A stretch of 64,000 bases of DNA from NCBI RefSeq assembly GCF_002902905.1, contig NZ_CP026124.1:3162001-3226000 (forward strand), read 5' to 3'. The first letter of the stretch is position 1; every line of letters begins with the position of its first letter. This DNA is from Achromobacter sp. AONIH1 (GTDB lineage: Bacteria; Pseudomonadota; Gammaproteobacteria; Burkholderiales; Burkholderiaceae_B). The notes beneath the pieces are model-generated. The model was given only the letters and a program-made list of their open reading frames with translations. It was not told where the DNA came from and made no database searches. A program made the position numbers and the translations under genes. Positions 1 to 11,866 of this stretch are shown here, piece after piece.

Positions 1-963
1 GGCGGCGACGGCAGCAACCGCTGGTATCGTGTCACGCTGCAGGAAGGGCGCAACCGCGAGGTTCGCCGCATGTTCGAGGCCGTGGGCGTCACCGTCAGCC
101 GGCTGATTCGCACCCGCTTCGGCGACATCGTGCTGCCGCGCACGCTGCGCCGCGGCCGCTGGGACGAACTGGATGCCTCGCTGGTCACGGCGCTGATGGT
201 CCAGCTGGGTTTGTTGCGCGAAGACGACGATTCCAGCGGCGGCAACCGCCGCCGCTCCAAGCAGCCGCAATCGCATGACAGTGCCTTGCCTCCGGGTTTT
301 GGAACCATGGACCGCAACGGCATGAACGGCGCGCGCATCGGCCGTCGCGGCAAGCTGCAAGGCGGCCGCCAGGGCAGCGCCGGCCAGGCCGCCGCTTGTC
401 CCTCCGATCCGTTCGGCACCGGCCTGATGATCGCGGGCGGGTACGCCAACGGTCATCCGTTGGCGGGCGGTGGGAGCGTTGACGGCAACCGCAAGGGCGG
501 CAAGCCCGGCGGTCGCGGCGCCGCGTCGGGCAACAAGGGCGGGGCCAGGGCGGGCGGCAAATCCGGCGGCAAGCCGCGTGGCAATCGCGCGGCTGCATCC
601 GCCGAGCAGGGCGCGCAAGCGGCCTACTCGCCGGCGGAGGGCGGTGCGGCCGCCGGCGCTCCGGGCGCCGGGCGGCGAGCCGGCGGCGCCAAGGCGACCG
701 GCAAGCCGGCGGGTGCGCGCGGCAGTCGTGGCGGCGCCAAGGCGGCCGGGGCCGGTCGCGGCGGCAACAAGGCCGAAGGGTCGCGCGCCGCGGGCAAGGG
801 CGCGGGCGGTCAGGCTGGCAAGAGCGCGGGGCAGGGCGGCAACAAGTCGCGTTCGTCGCGCGGTTCCGCGCCGCGAGGCGATGATTGGCAGCCGCGCGGC
901 GCCAGCGCGCACGAGTCGCGCCTGGGCGTGCTGGGTGGCGGCCGGGGTCGTCAGGGGCGCTGA
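1..963 (+). CDS. rluB: 23S rRNA pseudouridine synthase RluB, C-terminal part
   Basis: The reading frame is open from the window edge, so the N-terminus is missing. The first residues ([20 protein letters not shown]) match the end of the RsuA/RluB/RluF catalytic domain, whose members isomerise a single uridine in rRNA; RluB modifies 23S rRNA near position 2605. After about residue 80 the protein changes into a roughly 220-residue low-complexity tail built from GGK, GNK, RGG and AAG units. The tail is strongly basic and almost certainly disordered. Position just upstream of rimP-nusA-infB is the usual place for rluB in Burkholderiales. RluB is inferred over RsuA and RluE from this context and from the long basic tail; the exact target uridine cannot be read from the fragment. 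Confidence 0.88.
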   Translation, partial: GGDGSNRWYRVTLQEGRNREVRRMFEAVGVTVSRLIRTRFGDIVLPRTLRRGRWDELDASLVTALMVQLGLLREDDDSSGGNRRRSKQPQSHDSALPPGFGTMDRNGMNGARIGRRGKLQGGRQGSAGQAAACPSDPFGTGLMIAGGYANGHPLAGGGSVDGNRKGGKPGGRGAASGNKGGARAGGKSGGKPRGNRAAASAEQGAQAAYSPAEGGAAAGAPGAGRRAGGAKATGKPAGARGSRGGAKAAGAGRGGNKAEGSRAAGKGAGGQAGKSAGQGGNKSRSSRGSAPRGDDWQPRGASAHESRLGVLGGGRGRQGR

Positions 964-1090
964 GTCCTGGCCGGCGCTTGCTTGAGGTCGTTCCACCCTC
1001 TTGGCGGAGCGGCTGCTGGCGGGGCTTGCCGGCTGATTCGTCCCGCTTAATCGTAAGCCCGTGAGGTATCAGGTATTTTTCCGGTTTATC

Positions 1091-1099
1091 TGGTAAAAT
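1091..1099 (+). promoter_or_regulatory. Candidate extended -10 promoter for the rimP operon
   Basis: TGG followed by TAAAAT fits an extended -10 element (TGn-TATAAT, 5 of 6). No good -35 hexamer sits 16-18 bp upstream, which is tolerated by extended -10 promoters. It would give a transcript with a leader of about 320 nt before rimP. Confidence 0.4.
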
Positions 1100-1388
1100 C
1101 AATGGTTTTCATGGCTTTCGCGTCTTTGCGTGCCTTCGCCAGCCCTGCGGGTTGCCCCTATACAGGGGATACCCGCAAGTGATGCCAGCAGAAATGCAAG
1201 CATCAGGCAGGCTTGAAGGGCGAGGCGCAAAGCGGCGCTTTTGCCAGCGGTGCCTTTTTGGGGCGTGCGCGGGCGAGGCAGGGCAAATCGGCCGGGGCCG
1301 ATTGCCGCATTTTTAGGTCGCAATTTGGGCGCTGCCTGGCATTGCTCCTTACGTGAAGTAGGGCAGCGGCCGGGCATTGCGCAATACG

Positions 1389-1417
1389 ATGGGCTGGGCG
1401 TGCAGCCCATTTTTTTT
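1389..1417 (+). terminator. Intrinsic terminator (attenuator) directly before rimP
   Basis: ATGGGCTG and CAGCCCAT form a perfect 8-bp stem with a 6-nt loop, followed at once by a run of seven T. It ends 6 nt before the rimP ATG, so transcripts from any upstream promoter must read through it to make RimP, NusA and IF2. Because NusA itself promotes termination at such hairpins, this is well placed for feedback control. Confidence 0.75.
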
Positions 1418-1423
1418 GAGTAT

Positions 1424-1921
1424 ATGGCTGATTTATTCGCATTGACCGAAGAGGCTCTGGCCGGCATGGACGTCGAACTCGTCGACGTCGAGCGTGCCGC
1501 CCTGGGCCTTTTGCGCGTGACGATCGATCGGATCGGCGGCGTGCGCATCGAAGACTGTGAGCAGGTGTCTCGCCAGCTGTCGCGAGTGTACGAAGTCGAG
1601 AACGTCGACTACAAGCGGCTCGAAGTCGGTTCGCCGGGCGTGGACCGTCCGCTGCGCACCGAGGCCGAGTTCCGCCGTTTCGCGGGCGAGCGCATCGAGA
1701 TCAAGCTGCGCGAGGCCATGGATGGACGCAAGGTCTTCTCCGGCACGCTGGTCGTGCCCGAGGATGACGCCGAGCCGCAAGCCGGCCAGGCGCAAAAGAC
1801 CGTGTTCGGTCTCGAATTTGAGGCAAAGAAGAACGAAGTGCAGGTGTTGAACTTCTCGCTCGACGATGTCGAGCGCGCAAAACTGGACCCCGTTCTGGAT
1901 TTCAAGGGCAAAAAGCGATGA
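1424..1921 (+). CDS. rimP: Ribosome maturation factor RimP
   Basis: RimP is needed to mature the 30S ribosomal subunit. The 165-residue protein shows the family pattern: [17 protein letters not shown] at the start, a central [15 protein letters not shown] segment and the conserved [11 protein letters not shown] motif, then a C-terminal Sm-like domain. The ATG at 1424 is chosen because it gives the usual N-terminus and length; the frame is open further upstream but only through the leader. The ribosome-binding site is poor (GAG three bases before the start, overlapping the end of the terminator). The stop codon overlaps the nusA start (ATGA), which indicates translational coupling. First gene of the rimP-nusA-infB-rbfA-truB-typA operon. 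Confidence 0.95.
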   Translation: MADLFALTEEALAGMDVELVDVERAALGLLRVTIDRIGGVRIEDCEQVSRQLSRVYEVENVDYKRLEVGSPGVDRPLRTEAEFRRFAGERIEIKLREAMDGRKVFSGTLVVPEDDAEPQAGQAQKTVFGLEFEAKKNEVQVLNFSLDDVERAKLDPVLDFKGKKR

Positions 1922-3396
1922 GTCGCGAAATTCTTCTGTTGGTCGATGCCTTGGCGCGCGAAAAGAACGTCACGCGCGACGTGGTATTCGGAGCACTCGA
2001 AAGTGCGCTGGCCTCGGCCATGAAAAAGCGTTTCAAGGACGACGCCGAAATCCGCGTCTCCATCGATAGGGAAACCGGCAGCCACGAAGGGTTCCGCCGG
2101 TGGCTGGTCGTGCCCGACGAAGCGGGCCTGCAAGAGCCCGACAAGCAGGAAATGCTGTCGGACGCCCAGGAAATGGTGCCTGGCATCCAGGCTGGCGAAT
2201 ATATCGAAGAGGCCCTCGAGCCCGTCGAGTTCGGTCGCATCGGCGCCCAGGCCGCCAAGCAGGCGATCCTGCAGAAGATCCGCGACGCCGAGCGCGAGCA
2301 GGTCCTGAACGACTTCCTGGATCGTGGCGAGACCATCGTGTCCGGCACCATCAAGCGCATGGACAAGGGCGACGTCATCGTCGAGACCGGCAAGATCGAA
2401 GCCCGCCTGCCGCGCTCGGAAATGATCCCGAAGGAAAACCTGCGCGTGGCCGACCGCGTGCGCGCCTATGTGCTGCGAGTGGACCACGCCGCCCGTGGCC
2501 AGCAGGTCATCCTGTCGCGCACCTCGCCGGAATTCATCCGCCAGCTGTTCGAAAACGAAGTGCCCGAGATCGAGCAGGGCCTGCTCGAAATCAAGGCCGC
2601 CGCCCGTGATCCCGGCGTGCGTGCGAAGATCGCCGTGGTGGCTTACGATAAGCGCATCGATCCCATCGGCACCTGCGTGGGCATGCGCGGTTCGCGCGTG
2701 ACCGCGGTCCGCAACGAGCTGGGCGGCGAACAGGTCGATATCGTGCTGTGGTCCGAAGACCCGGCGCAGTTCGTGATCGGCGCGCTGGCCCCGGCCAACG
2801 TCGAGTCCATCGTCGTCGACGAGGACAAGCACGCGATGGACGTGGTGGTGGACGCGGAAAACCTGCCCAAGGCCATCGGCGCCAAGGGCCAGAACGTGCG
2901 CCTGGCGTCCGAGCTGACCGGCTGGCAGATCAACATCATGACGCCGGAAGAAAGCCTGAACCGCCAGGAAGTCGAGCGGTCCGCGCTGCGCGCCACGTTC
3001 ATGAACAAGCTGGACGTCGACGAGGAGGTCGCTGACATCCTGATCGACGAAGGCTTTACCGGTATCGAGGAAATCGCCTACGTTCCCATGCAGGAACTGC
3101 TGGAAATCGAGGCGTTCGACGAAGACACCATCAATGAGTTGCGTGCCCGCGCCCGCAATGCGCTGCTGACCGAGGCGATCGCCCAGGAAGAGCGTCTTGA
3201 GACCGCGCAGGACCTGTTGGAACTCGAAGGCGTGACGCCCGAGCTGGCTGCCAAGCTGGCCGAGCGTCAGGTGCATACGCGTGACGATCTGGCCGAACTG
3301 GCGACGGACGAGCTGGCGGAAATCGCCGGTCTGACCGAGCAGGAAGCCAGCGATCTGATCATGCGTGCCCGTGCCCATTGGTTCGACGAGGAATAA
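1918..3396 (+). CDS. nusA: Transcription termination/antitermination factor NusA
   Basis: NusA binds RNA polymerase and modulates pausing, intrinsic termination and rRNA antitermination. The 492-residue protein has the full proteobacterial layout: an N-terminal polymerase-binding domain (about 1-135), an S1 domain ([20 protein letters not shown], about 135-200), two KH domains (about 200-350, including [17 protein letters not shown] and [17 protein letters not shown]) and two C-terminal acidic repeats of the AR1/AR2 kind (about 365-490). These last repeats are present in E. coli but absent from Bacillus NusA. Its ATG overlaps the rimP stop codon. Expression probably depends on read-through of the terminator before rimP, on which NusA itself could act. 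Confidence 0.98.
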   Translation: MSREILLLVDALAREKNVTRDVVFGALESALASAMKKRFKDDAEIRVSIDRETGSHEGFRRWLVVPDEAGLQEPDKQEMLSDAQEMVPGIQAGEYIEEALEPVEFGRIGAQAAKQAILQKIRDAEREQVLNDFLDRGETIVSGTIKRMDKGDVIVETGKIEARLPRSEMIPKENLRVADRVRAYVLRVDHAARGQQVILSRTSPEFIRQLFENEVPEIEQGLLEIKAAARDPGVRAKIAVVAYDKRIDPIGTCVGMRGSRVTAVRNELGGEQVDIVLWSEDPAQFVIGALAPANVESIVVDEDKHAMDVVVDAENLPKAIGAKGQNVRLASELTGWQINIMTPEESLNRQEVERSALRATFMNKLDVDEEVADILIDEGFTGIEEIAYVPMQELLEIEAFDEDTINELRARARNALLTEAIAQEERLETAQDLLELEGVTPELAAKLAERQVHTRDDLAELATDELAEIAGLTEQEASDLIMRARAHWFDEE

Positions 3397-3490
3397 CCAT
3401 AAGGACACGCGTCCGCGGCGGACGGAGCGCTTTCATCCGCCGCGAGTTCACGTTGTTTGTCATAGCTGCATATAGGGAAGAGAGAGCCTA

Positions 3491-6538
<3,048 letters not shown>

Positions 6539-6565
6539 GGCAGCGTCCGTGAGCTTTATCTCTAC

Positions 6566-6967
6566 ATGAGCCGTCACAAGTCCAAAGCCATCCCCGGCCG
6601 CAATCTGCGGCTGGCCGACCAGATCCAGAAGGATCTGGCCGGGATCATCCAGCGCGAGATCGACACGACCCGCGCTGGACTGATCACGCTCTCGGGAGTG
6701 GAGCTGTCGACCGACTACGCGCACGCGAAGGTGTATTTCACGGTCCTGGGCGCCGAGCCCGAGGCCGCGACCGCCTTGCTGAACGAGAAGGCCGGCTGGC
6801 TGCACTCGCAGCTGTACAAGCTGCTGCACATTCATACTGTCCCCACTTTGCGCTTCTTCCACGACGAGCAGATTGCCCGTGGCATTGAAATGTCGATCCT
6901 CATCGACCGCGCGAACCGGTCCGGCCCCCATTCGGGCGTGCCTGACGAACCTGAAGACCAGTCCTGA
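6566..6967 (+). CDS. rbfA: 30S ribosome-binding factor RbfA
   Basis: RbfA binds the 30S subunit late in assembly and helps process the 5' end of 16S rRNA, with a role at low temperature. The 133-residue protein has the single KH-like fold pattern: [21 protein letters not shown] at the start, the [24 protein letters not shown] central part, and [18 protein letters not shown] near the end, a family signature. The gene starts 27 nt after infB and precedes truB, the standard order. The Shine-Dalgarno sequence is weak, so expression may rely on coupling with infB. Confidence 0.96.
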   Translation: MSRHKSKAIPGRNLRLADQIQKDLAGIIQREIDTTRAGLITLSGVELSTDYAHAKVYFTVLGAEPEAATALLNEKAGWLHSQLYKLLHIHTVPTLRFFHDEQIARGIEMSILIDRANRSGPHSGVPDEPEDQS

Positions 6968-7007
6968 TCGGGCTGTCGTCGCTGCTTCAACTTTCCGGAT
7001 TCCGACG

Positions 7008-7757
7008 ATGGCTAAACGACGCGGGCTTGCGCTCGACGGTGTGCTGTTGCTCGACAAACCTGTGGGTTTGTCGAGCAATCACGCCCTGCAGCGCGCCAAA
7101 CGCACGGTGGACGCGGCCAAGGCCGGCCACACCGGCACGCTCGACCCTTTCGCTACCGGCCTCTTGCTGTGCTGTATGGGCCGGGCGACCAAGATTTCCG
7201 GCGCCATGCTCAACGCCGACAAGACATATCGCGCTACGCTGCAATTTGGCGAGGAAACCGATTCCGGCGACCTGACCGGCAACGTCGTCGCCACGGCCGC
7301 GCCCGGCTTCACGGTCACGGAGCAGGCGCTGCGCGATGCGCTGTCACGTTTTTCGGGCACGATCGAGCAGATTCCGCCCATGTACTCGGCGCTCAAGCGC
7401 GACGGCAAGCCGCTGTACGAGTATGCGCGGCAGGGTATCGAGCTGGAGCGGCCGCCGCGCCAGGTCACGATTTACCGCATCGAGCTGCTGTCCCTGTCCG
7501 GGACGCAGGCAGAGATCGATGTCGCATGCAGTAAAGGCACGTACATCCGCACGCTGGCCCAGGACATCGGGCGCGCGCTGGGGTGCTATGCCCACCTGGC
7601 GGCGCTGCGGCGCACGCACGTCGGGCCGTTTTCGCTGGACCGCGCCGTCACGCTGGACGCCTTGCAGGCCATGCCAGACCCCAAGCAGGCATTGCTTGCA
7701 TTGAACGAATTGCCGGAGGGCCTGCTGCCTTCCAAAACCTTAAAGGACTCGCTATGA
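7008..7757 (+). CDS. truB: tRNA pseudouridine(55) synthase TruB
   Basis: TruB makes pseudouridine 55 in the T-loop of most tRNAs and also acts as a tRNA-folding chaperone. The 249-residue protein carries the family motif [14 protein letters not shown] with the catalytic Asp, and later [18 protein letters not shown] and the [15 protein letters not shown] segment. It is shorter than E. coli TruB (314 residues) because the C-terminal PUA region is reduced, as in other TruB proteins of this group. The start at 7008 gives the canonical [18 protein letters not shown]-terminus. The stop codon overlaps the typA start codon (ATGA), so the two are coupled. Confidence 0.96.
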   Translation: MAKRRGLALDGVLLLDKPVGLSSNHALQRAKRTVDAAKAGHTGTLDPFATGLLLCCMGRATKISGAMLNADKTYRATLQFGEETDSGDLTGNVVATAAPGFTVTEQALRDALSRFSGTIEQIPPMYSALKRDGKPLYEYARQGIELERPPRQVTIYRIELLSLSGTQAEIDVACSKGTYIRTLAQDIGRALGCYAHLAALRRTHVGPFSLDRAVTLDALQAMPDPKQALLALNELPEGLLPSKTLKDSL

Positions 7758-9577
7758 CTCGCGCCCTGCGCAACGTCGCCATCATTGCCCACGTGGACCA
7801 CGGCAAGACCACCCTGGTCGACCAGCTGCTGCGCCAATCGGGCACCTTCCGCGAAAACCAGGCGCTGACCGAACGGGTCATGGACTCGAACGACCTGGAA
7901 AAGGAACGCGGCATCACCATTCTGGCCAAGAACTGTGCCGTCGAATACCAGGGCACGCACATCAACATCGTCGACACCCCGGGACACGCGGACTTCGGCG
8001 GTGAAGTCGAGCGCGTGCTGTCCATGGTGGACGGCGTGCTGCTGCTGGTCGATGCGGTCGAAGGCCCGATGCCCCAGACCATCTTCGTGACCCGTAAGGC
8101 GCTGGCCCTGGGCCTGAAGCCCATCGTCGTGGTCAACAAGGTCGACCGTCCGGGCGCGCGCACCGACTTCGTCATCAACGCCACGTTCGACCTGTTCGAC
8201 AAGCTGGGCGCCACCGACGAGCAGCTGGACTTCCCGGTGGTGTACGCCTCGGGCCTGTCGGGCTATGCCGGCCTGACCCCCGACGTGCGCGAGGGTGACA
8301 TGCGCCCGCTGTTCGACGCCATCCTGCAGCACGTGCCGCAGCGCGACGACGATCCCAACGCCCCGCTGCAGATGCAGATCATCTCGCTGGACTACAGCAG
8401 CTACGTGGGCAAGATCGGCGTCGGCCGCATCAACCGTGGCCGCATGCGTCCCGGCATGGAAATCGCCTACAAGTTCGGCCCCGAAGGCCAGGGCGGTCGT
8501 GGCCGCATCAACCAGGTGCTGAAGTTCCATGGCCTGGAGCGCGTGGTGGTGGATGAAGCCGAAGCCGGCGACATCGTGCTGATCAACGGCATCGAGGAAA
8601 TCGGCATCGGTTCCACCGTGATGGATCCGGTGGCGCAGGAGCCGCTGCCGATGCTGCGCATCGACGAGCCCACGCTGACCATGAACTTCATGGTCAATAC
8701 CTCGCCGCTGGCCGGCCGCGAAGGCAAGTTCGTGACCAGCCGCCAGCTGCGCGACCGCCTGGACCGCGAACTGAAGTCCAACGTGGCGCTGCGCGTGCGC
8801 GACACGGGCGACGACACCGTGTTCGAAGTGTCCGGTCGCGGCGAACTGCACCTGACCATCCTGCTGGAAACGATGCGCCGCGAAGGCTACGAGCTGGCCG
8901 TGTCGCGTCCGCGCGTGGTGTTCAAGGAAATCGATGGCGTCAAGTGCGAGCCGTTCGAGTCGCTGACCATCGACGTCGAAGACGCCCACCAGGGCGGCGT
9001 CATGGAAGAGCTGGGCCGCCGCAAGGGCGACCTGCAGGACATGCAGCCGGACGGCCGTGGCCGCACCCGCCTGGAATACCTGATCCCGGCCCGTGGCCTG
9101 ATCGGCTTCCAGAACGAGTTCCTGACGCTGACGCGCGGCACGGGCCTGATGAGCCACATCTTCCACGAATACGCGCCCATCAAGGAAGGCTCGATCGGCG
9201 AGCGCCGCAACGGTGTGCTGATCAGCCAGGACAACGGCGACGCCGTGGCCTACGCGCTGTGGAAGCTGCAGGATCGCGGCCGCATGTTCGTGAACCCGGG
9301 CGAAGCGCTGTACGAAGGCATGATCATCGGCATCCACAGCCGCGACAACGACCTGGTCGTGAACCCGATCAAGGGCAAGCAGCTGACCAACGTGCGCGCC
9401 TCCGGCACGGACGAAGCGGTGCGCCTGGTGCCGCCGATCCAGATGTCGCTGGAATACGCCGTCGAATTCATCGACGACGACGAACTGGTCGAACTGACGC
9501 CCAAGTCGATCCGCCTGCGCAAGCGCTACCTGCAAGAGCACGAGCGCAAGCGCGCCGCCCGCGAATCGGCGGTGTAA
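7754..9577 (+). CDS. typA: Ribosome-associated translational GTPase TypA/BipA
   Basis: TypA (BipA) is an EF-G-like GTPase that associates with ribosomes and is linked to 50S assembly and stress or cold growth. The 607-residue protein has G1 [16 protein letters not shown]2/G3 [14 protein letters not shown] and [16 protein letters not shown], and G4 NKVDR, followed by domains II, III and V and the BipA-specific C-terminal domain ([39 protein letters not shown]). The length equals the family norm. The ATG at 7754 overlaps the truB stop. It is the last gene of the operon and is followed by a strong terminator. Confidence 0.97.
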   Translation: MTRALRNVAIIAHVDHGKTTLVDQLLRQSGTFRENQALTERVMDSNDLEKERGITILAKNCAVEYQGTHINIVDTPGHADFGGEVERVLSMVDGVLLLVDAVEGPMPQTIFVTRKALALGLKPIVVVNKVDRPGARTDFVINATFDLFDKLGATDEQLDFPVVYASGLSGYAGLTPDVREGDMRPLFDAILQHVPQRDDDPNAPLQMQIISLDYSSYVGKIGVGRINRGRMRPGMEIAYKFGPEGQGGRGRINQVLKFHGLERVVVDEAEAGDIVLINGIEEIGIGSTVMDPVAQEPLPMLRIDEPTLTMNFMVNTSPLAGREGKFVTSRQLRDRLDRELKSNVALRVRDTGDDTVFEVSGRGELHLTILLETMRREGYELAVSRPRVVFKEIDGVKCEPFESLTIDVEDAHQGGVMEELGRRKGDLQDMQPDGRGRTRLEYLIPARGLIGFQNEFLTLTRGTGLMSHIFHEYAPIKEGSIGERRNGVLISQDNGDAVAYALWKLQDRGRMFVNPGEALYEGMIIGIHSRDNDLVVNPIKGKQLTNVRASGTDEAVRLVPPIQMSLEYAVEFIDDDELVELTPKSIRLRKRYLQEHERKRAARESAV

Positions 9578-9631
9578 GCATGGCGCGGGGCCCGGCCCCG
9601 CGATGCGCTTCCCGCGTCGGACGTGGACGAG

Positions 9632-9664
9632 AAAATGCCCCTTGATCGCTCAAGGGGCATTTTC
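9632..9664. terminator. Bidirectional intrinsic terminator after typA
   Basis: AAAATGCCCCTTGA and its exact reverse complement form a 14-bp stem around a 4-nt loop. A-runs and T-runs on both sides make it work in either direction. It ends the typA operon and can serve the convergent tautomerase gene. Confidence 0.88.
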
Positions 9665-9710
9665 TTTGGCCGGACAATCTGCTCGCAGACTGGCTCCGGG
9701 GGCCCGTGCC

Positions 9711-10103
9711 TCAGCCGTGCTGATGCCGGTATTCCTGCGTCCGGCCGCCATACCCATACGCCGCGGCGCGCGCATCGATCACGTGTACATACGAGCACTC
9801 GTGCAGCTCGCCCAGGATGCCCCGGAAGGCATCGTAGATATCCTGGATGTAGCGCGCCTTCTCCGCCTTGGTGTTGGTCTCGTCGGTGACGCTGATGTCC
9901 AGGTGGAAGGCGTTCCTGCCCAGTTCGGACAGCGCCTGCCCGCCGATGAACCATTGTTCATGAGGGATGTACTGCAGCGTGATGGCGATGACCGGCAGCT
10001 TCTTGCCCAGCACGGACTGCGTCAGGCCGGCGACGGATTCGACGACGCGGCGGCTGACGGTGGGATCGGGTTGGCCGGACAGGTGGACGACGATGTGGGG
10101 CAT
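9711..10103 (-). CDS. Tautomerase (4-oxalocrotonate tautomerase superfamily)
   Basis: The 130-residue protein starts Met-Pro-His-Ile-Val-Val-His-Leu. In this superfamily Met is removed and Pro1 is the catalytic base, so the start at 10103 is chosen; the upstream in-frame ATG would bury the proline. A good Shine-Dalgarno (AAGGAG) precedes this start. Conserved features include KLPVIAITLQYIPHEQWFIGG and DISVTDETNTKAEKARYI. The length is about twice that of classical 4-OT, as in the tautomerase_3/MIF-like groups, so substrate is uncertain; keto-enol tautomerisation of an aromatic breakdown product is possible. It is transcribed divergently from a LysR gene, which probably controls it. Confidence 0.8.
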   Translation of the reverse strand: MPHIVVHLSGQPDPTVSRRVVESVAGLTQSVLGKKLPVIAITLQYIPHEQWFIGGQALSELGRNAFHLDISVTDETNTKAEKARYIQDIYDAFRGILGELHECSYVHVIDARAAAYGYGGRTQEYRHQHG

Positions 10104-10171
10104 GGCAGGCTCCTTCAAGTGGAGGATCGGATCGGAAAGGCCGGATGGCTGGAGCCAGTCTAGGTGTCGCG

Positions 10172-10200
10172 TTGACATCGGAAAAGCGGGAATTTACGAT
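10172..10200 (+). promoter_or_regulatory. Sigma-70 promoter of the LysR gene
   Basis: TTGACA (10172-10177) and TACGAT (10195-10200) are separated by exactly 17 bp. It points to the LysR gene at 10238 and lies in the 134-bp gap shared with the tautomerase gene. Confidence 0.7.
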
Positions 10201-10229
10201 CTTATCCATCGTTAAATCCGTTGGATAAG
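10201..10229. promoter_or_regulatory. Inverted repeat, probable regulator operator
   Basis: CTTATCCA (10201-10208) and TGGATAAG (10222-10229) are perfect inverted arms with 13 bp between them. They begin directly after the -10 box and so cover the start of LysR transcription, a position fitting autoregulation. The right arm also overlaps the ribosome-binding AAGGA of the LysR gene. Confidence 0.5.
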
Positions 10230-10237
10230 GACTGCCC

Positions 10238-11098
10238 ATGGCCGGTTTCGATCTGGATCAGCTACGCACCCTGGTCGCCGTGCTGGATGCGGGCAGCCTG
10301 ACCGCCGCCGCCCCGCGCGTGTTCCTGTCGCAATCCTCGGTCAGCGAGCAGATGCGCAAGCTTGAGGAGCGCGCCGGCCAGCCGCTGTTGTTGCGCGGCA
10401 AGAATGGCGTGACGGCGACGCCAGCGGGCCTGCGCCTGCTGGAACATGCCCGCGCCATCCTGGCGCTCAGCGACGCGGCCTATCGCGACCTGCGCGGCGT
10501 GCCCATGCGCGGCGAGCTGAACCTGTGCATCACGGATTATTTCCGTCCCGGCGATGTGGCGCGCATGCTGCGCCGGCTGAACGAGCAATATCCGCAGTTG
10601 CGGCTGTACGTCAGGATCATGAAGAGCGGCGAGATCGAGAGCGCCTATGCGCGCGGCGGCATCGACGTGGGCGTGTCCATGGTCGTCCAGGAGGACGGCG
10701 CGGCGGACGGAATCCCGGCAGGCGAGATGCTGCGGCGCGAACCCTTGATGTGGATGGCGGCGCAAGGCGCGCGGCCAGGATGCGACCCGCTGCCGCTGCT
10801 GGCCCTGCCCGAGACCTGTGCGTTGCGTCAGTACGCCGAGCGCACCCTGACCCGTGGCGGCATCGCCTATGCCGTGGCGCACGTGGCCTCAGGCGTGGCC
10901 GGCCTGCAACTGGCGCTGGCGGCGGGGTTGGGCGTGGCCTGCCTGAACGAGTCGGCGCTGGCGCTGGGCATCGCGCGGCTGGATGCGCCGGACCTGCCGG
11001 CGTTGCCGCAGGCGGCGTTCCGGGTGCTGCCTGCCCGGCCCGGCGAGGATGCCTTCGTCGCCAGGGCGCGCGAGGTAATCACGCAGGCCCTGCGCTGA
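10238..11098 (+). CDS. LysR-family transcriptional regulator
   Basis: The protein has 286 residues. The N-terminal winged helix-turn-helix is clear (FDLDQLRTLVAVLDAGSLTA, then SQSSVSEQMRKLEERAGQPL), followed by the LysR substrate-binding domain. It is divergent from the tautomerase gene, so that gene is the likely target. The ligand cannot be predicted. A consensus promoter and an inverted repeat lie in the shared gap. A convergent stem-loop at 11150-11179 separates it from the LOG gene. Confidence 0.9.
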   Translation: MAGFDLDQLRTLVAVLDAGSLTAAAPRVFLSQSSVSEQMRKLEERAGQPLLLRGKNGVTATPAGLRLLEHARAILALSDAAYRDLRGVPMRGELNLCITDYFRPGDVARMLRRLNEQYPQLRLYVRIMKSGEIESAYARGGIDVGVSMVVQEDGAADGIPAGEMLRREPLMWMAAQGARPGCDPLPLLALPETCALRQYAERTLTRGGIAYAVAHVASGVAGLQLALAAGLGVACLNESALALGIARLDAPDLPALPQAAFRVLPARPGEDAFVARAREVITQALR

Positions 11099-11149
11099 CA
11101 CGACGCCGAAGCGGCGTCCAAGGGGCATCGAAGGGGCAGGTATGGGGCA

Positions 11150-11179
11150 GGCAAGGCCGCCGCGAGCGGCGGCCTTGCC
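11150..11179. terminator. Stem-loop between convergent LysR and LOG genes
   Basis: GGCAAGGCCGCCG and CGGCGGCCTTGCC form a perfect 13-bp stem around CGAG. There is no T-run, so it may act as a transcript end stabiliser or a weak two-way terminator. Confidence 0.5.
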
Positions 11180-11184
11180 ATACG

Positions 11185-11850
11185 TCAAGCTGGCAGCGAG
11201 GGCGCGTAGCGCGCGTCGGCGTTGCTGACCTGGGCGTGGAATTCCGCCACCTTGCGCACGACCTTTTGCGGATCGTCCTCGATGATGAACAGGTTCAGGT
11301 CGTGGGCGCCGATCATGCCGTTGCTCAGCAGCTGCGCGCCCAGCCATTCGACCAGGCCGGACCAGTATTCGCTGCCCACCAGCACGATGGGCGCGGGCGG
11401 CACCTTGCCGGTCTGGATCAGCGTCAACGCTTCGAAGAGCTCGTCCAGGGTGCCGAAGCCGCCCGGCATCGCCACGTAGGCGAAGCTGTGCATGAAAAAG
11501 GTGGCCTTGCGCGAGAAGAAGTACTCGAATGACAGGCTGATGGTCTGGTATTCGTTGTTGTGGGCCTCGTGCGGCAGGCTGATGTTCAGCCCGATGCTGG
11601 TGCCGCCCGCTTCGAATGCGCCCTTGTTGGCCGCTTCCATGATGCCGGGGCCGCCCCCGGCGATGACGGCGAAACCGGCCTGCGCCAGGGCCTTGGAGAT
11701 GGCGACGGTGGTTTCATAGTGCGGGGAGTTGCGACTGACGCGTGCGCTGCCGAAGACACTGACCGCGGGCCCGATGTGTGCGAGCTTTTCTGCCGCTGTC
11801 CGTATCTCTGACATAATCAGCGGAATTTGTTTGCCGGCGGGTGTACTCAT
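11185..11850 (-). CDS. LOG family protein (TIGR00730-type Rossmann fold)
   Basis: The 221-residue protein carries the LOG motif PGGFGTLDELFEAL and the upstream GGGPGIMEAANKGAFEAGG segment. LOG proteins are nucleoside 5'-monophosphate phosphoribohydrolases; plant members activate cytokinins and bacterial members often have AMP or cytokinin-nucleotide activity. The start at 11850 is preferred because AAAGG lies 5-6 nt before it; an alternative ATG at 11868 adds six residues and would overlap the polA start codon. The gene is head to head with polA with only 16 bp between the start codons, so each promoter must lie within the other transcription unit. Confidence 0.85.
   Translation of the reverse strand: MSTPAGKQIPLIMSEIRTAAEKLAHIGPAVSVFGSARVSRNSPHYETTVAISKALAQAGFAVIAGGGPGIMEAANKGAFEAGGTSIGLNISLPHEAHNNEYQTISLSFEYFFSRKATFFMHSFAYVAMPGGFGTLDELFEALTLIQTGKVPPAPIVLVGSEYWSGLVEWLGAQLLSNGMIGAHDLNLFIIEDDPQKVVRKVAEFHAQVSNADARYAPSLPA
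11812..11817 (+). promoter_or_regulatory. polA: Possible -10 box for polA inside the LOG gene
   Basis: CATAAT (5 of 6) lies 50 bp before the polA start, inside the 5' part of the oppositely oriented LOG gene. No convincing -35 hexamer is visible. It is offered only because no promoter can fit between the two start codons. Confidence 0.3.
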
Positions 11851-11866
11851 ATCTGCCTTTGTAACC

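Larger units (their letters stand above)
964..1423 (+). other. Non-coding leader region upstream of rimP-nusA-infB
   Basis: This 460-bp stretch holds no convincing gene. It carries a candidate promoter (TGGTAAAAT, an extended -10 type sequence, at 1091-1099), a hairpin at 1147-1176 (GCGGGTTGCCCC against GGGGATACCCGC, two mismatches) and a perfect intrinsic terminator at 1389-1417. I looked for a metY-type initiator tRNA as found before this operon in E. coli and did not see one; an initiator tRNA lies instead at 60559. The open frame running from 1241 into rimP has no start signal of its own and is treated as an accidental extension. Confidence 0.6.

Noticed and set aside
185..1102. Long minus-strand open frame opposite the rluB tail
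   Set aside because: It is rich in Arg, Pro and Cys in a pattern produced by reading the GC-rich Gly/Lys/Ala tail of rluB backwards; no start signal or family motif.
1241..1423. Upstream extension of the rimP frame (61 extra residues)
   Set aside because: The extension runs through the leader and the terminator hairpin and lacks a start signal; the ATG at 1424 gives the normal RimP.
1609..3408. 599-residue minus-strand open frame opposite nusA
   Set aside because: Shadow of nusA: His/Leu/Asp-rich composition without domains, typical of antisense frames in GC-rich genes.
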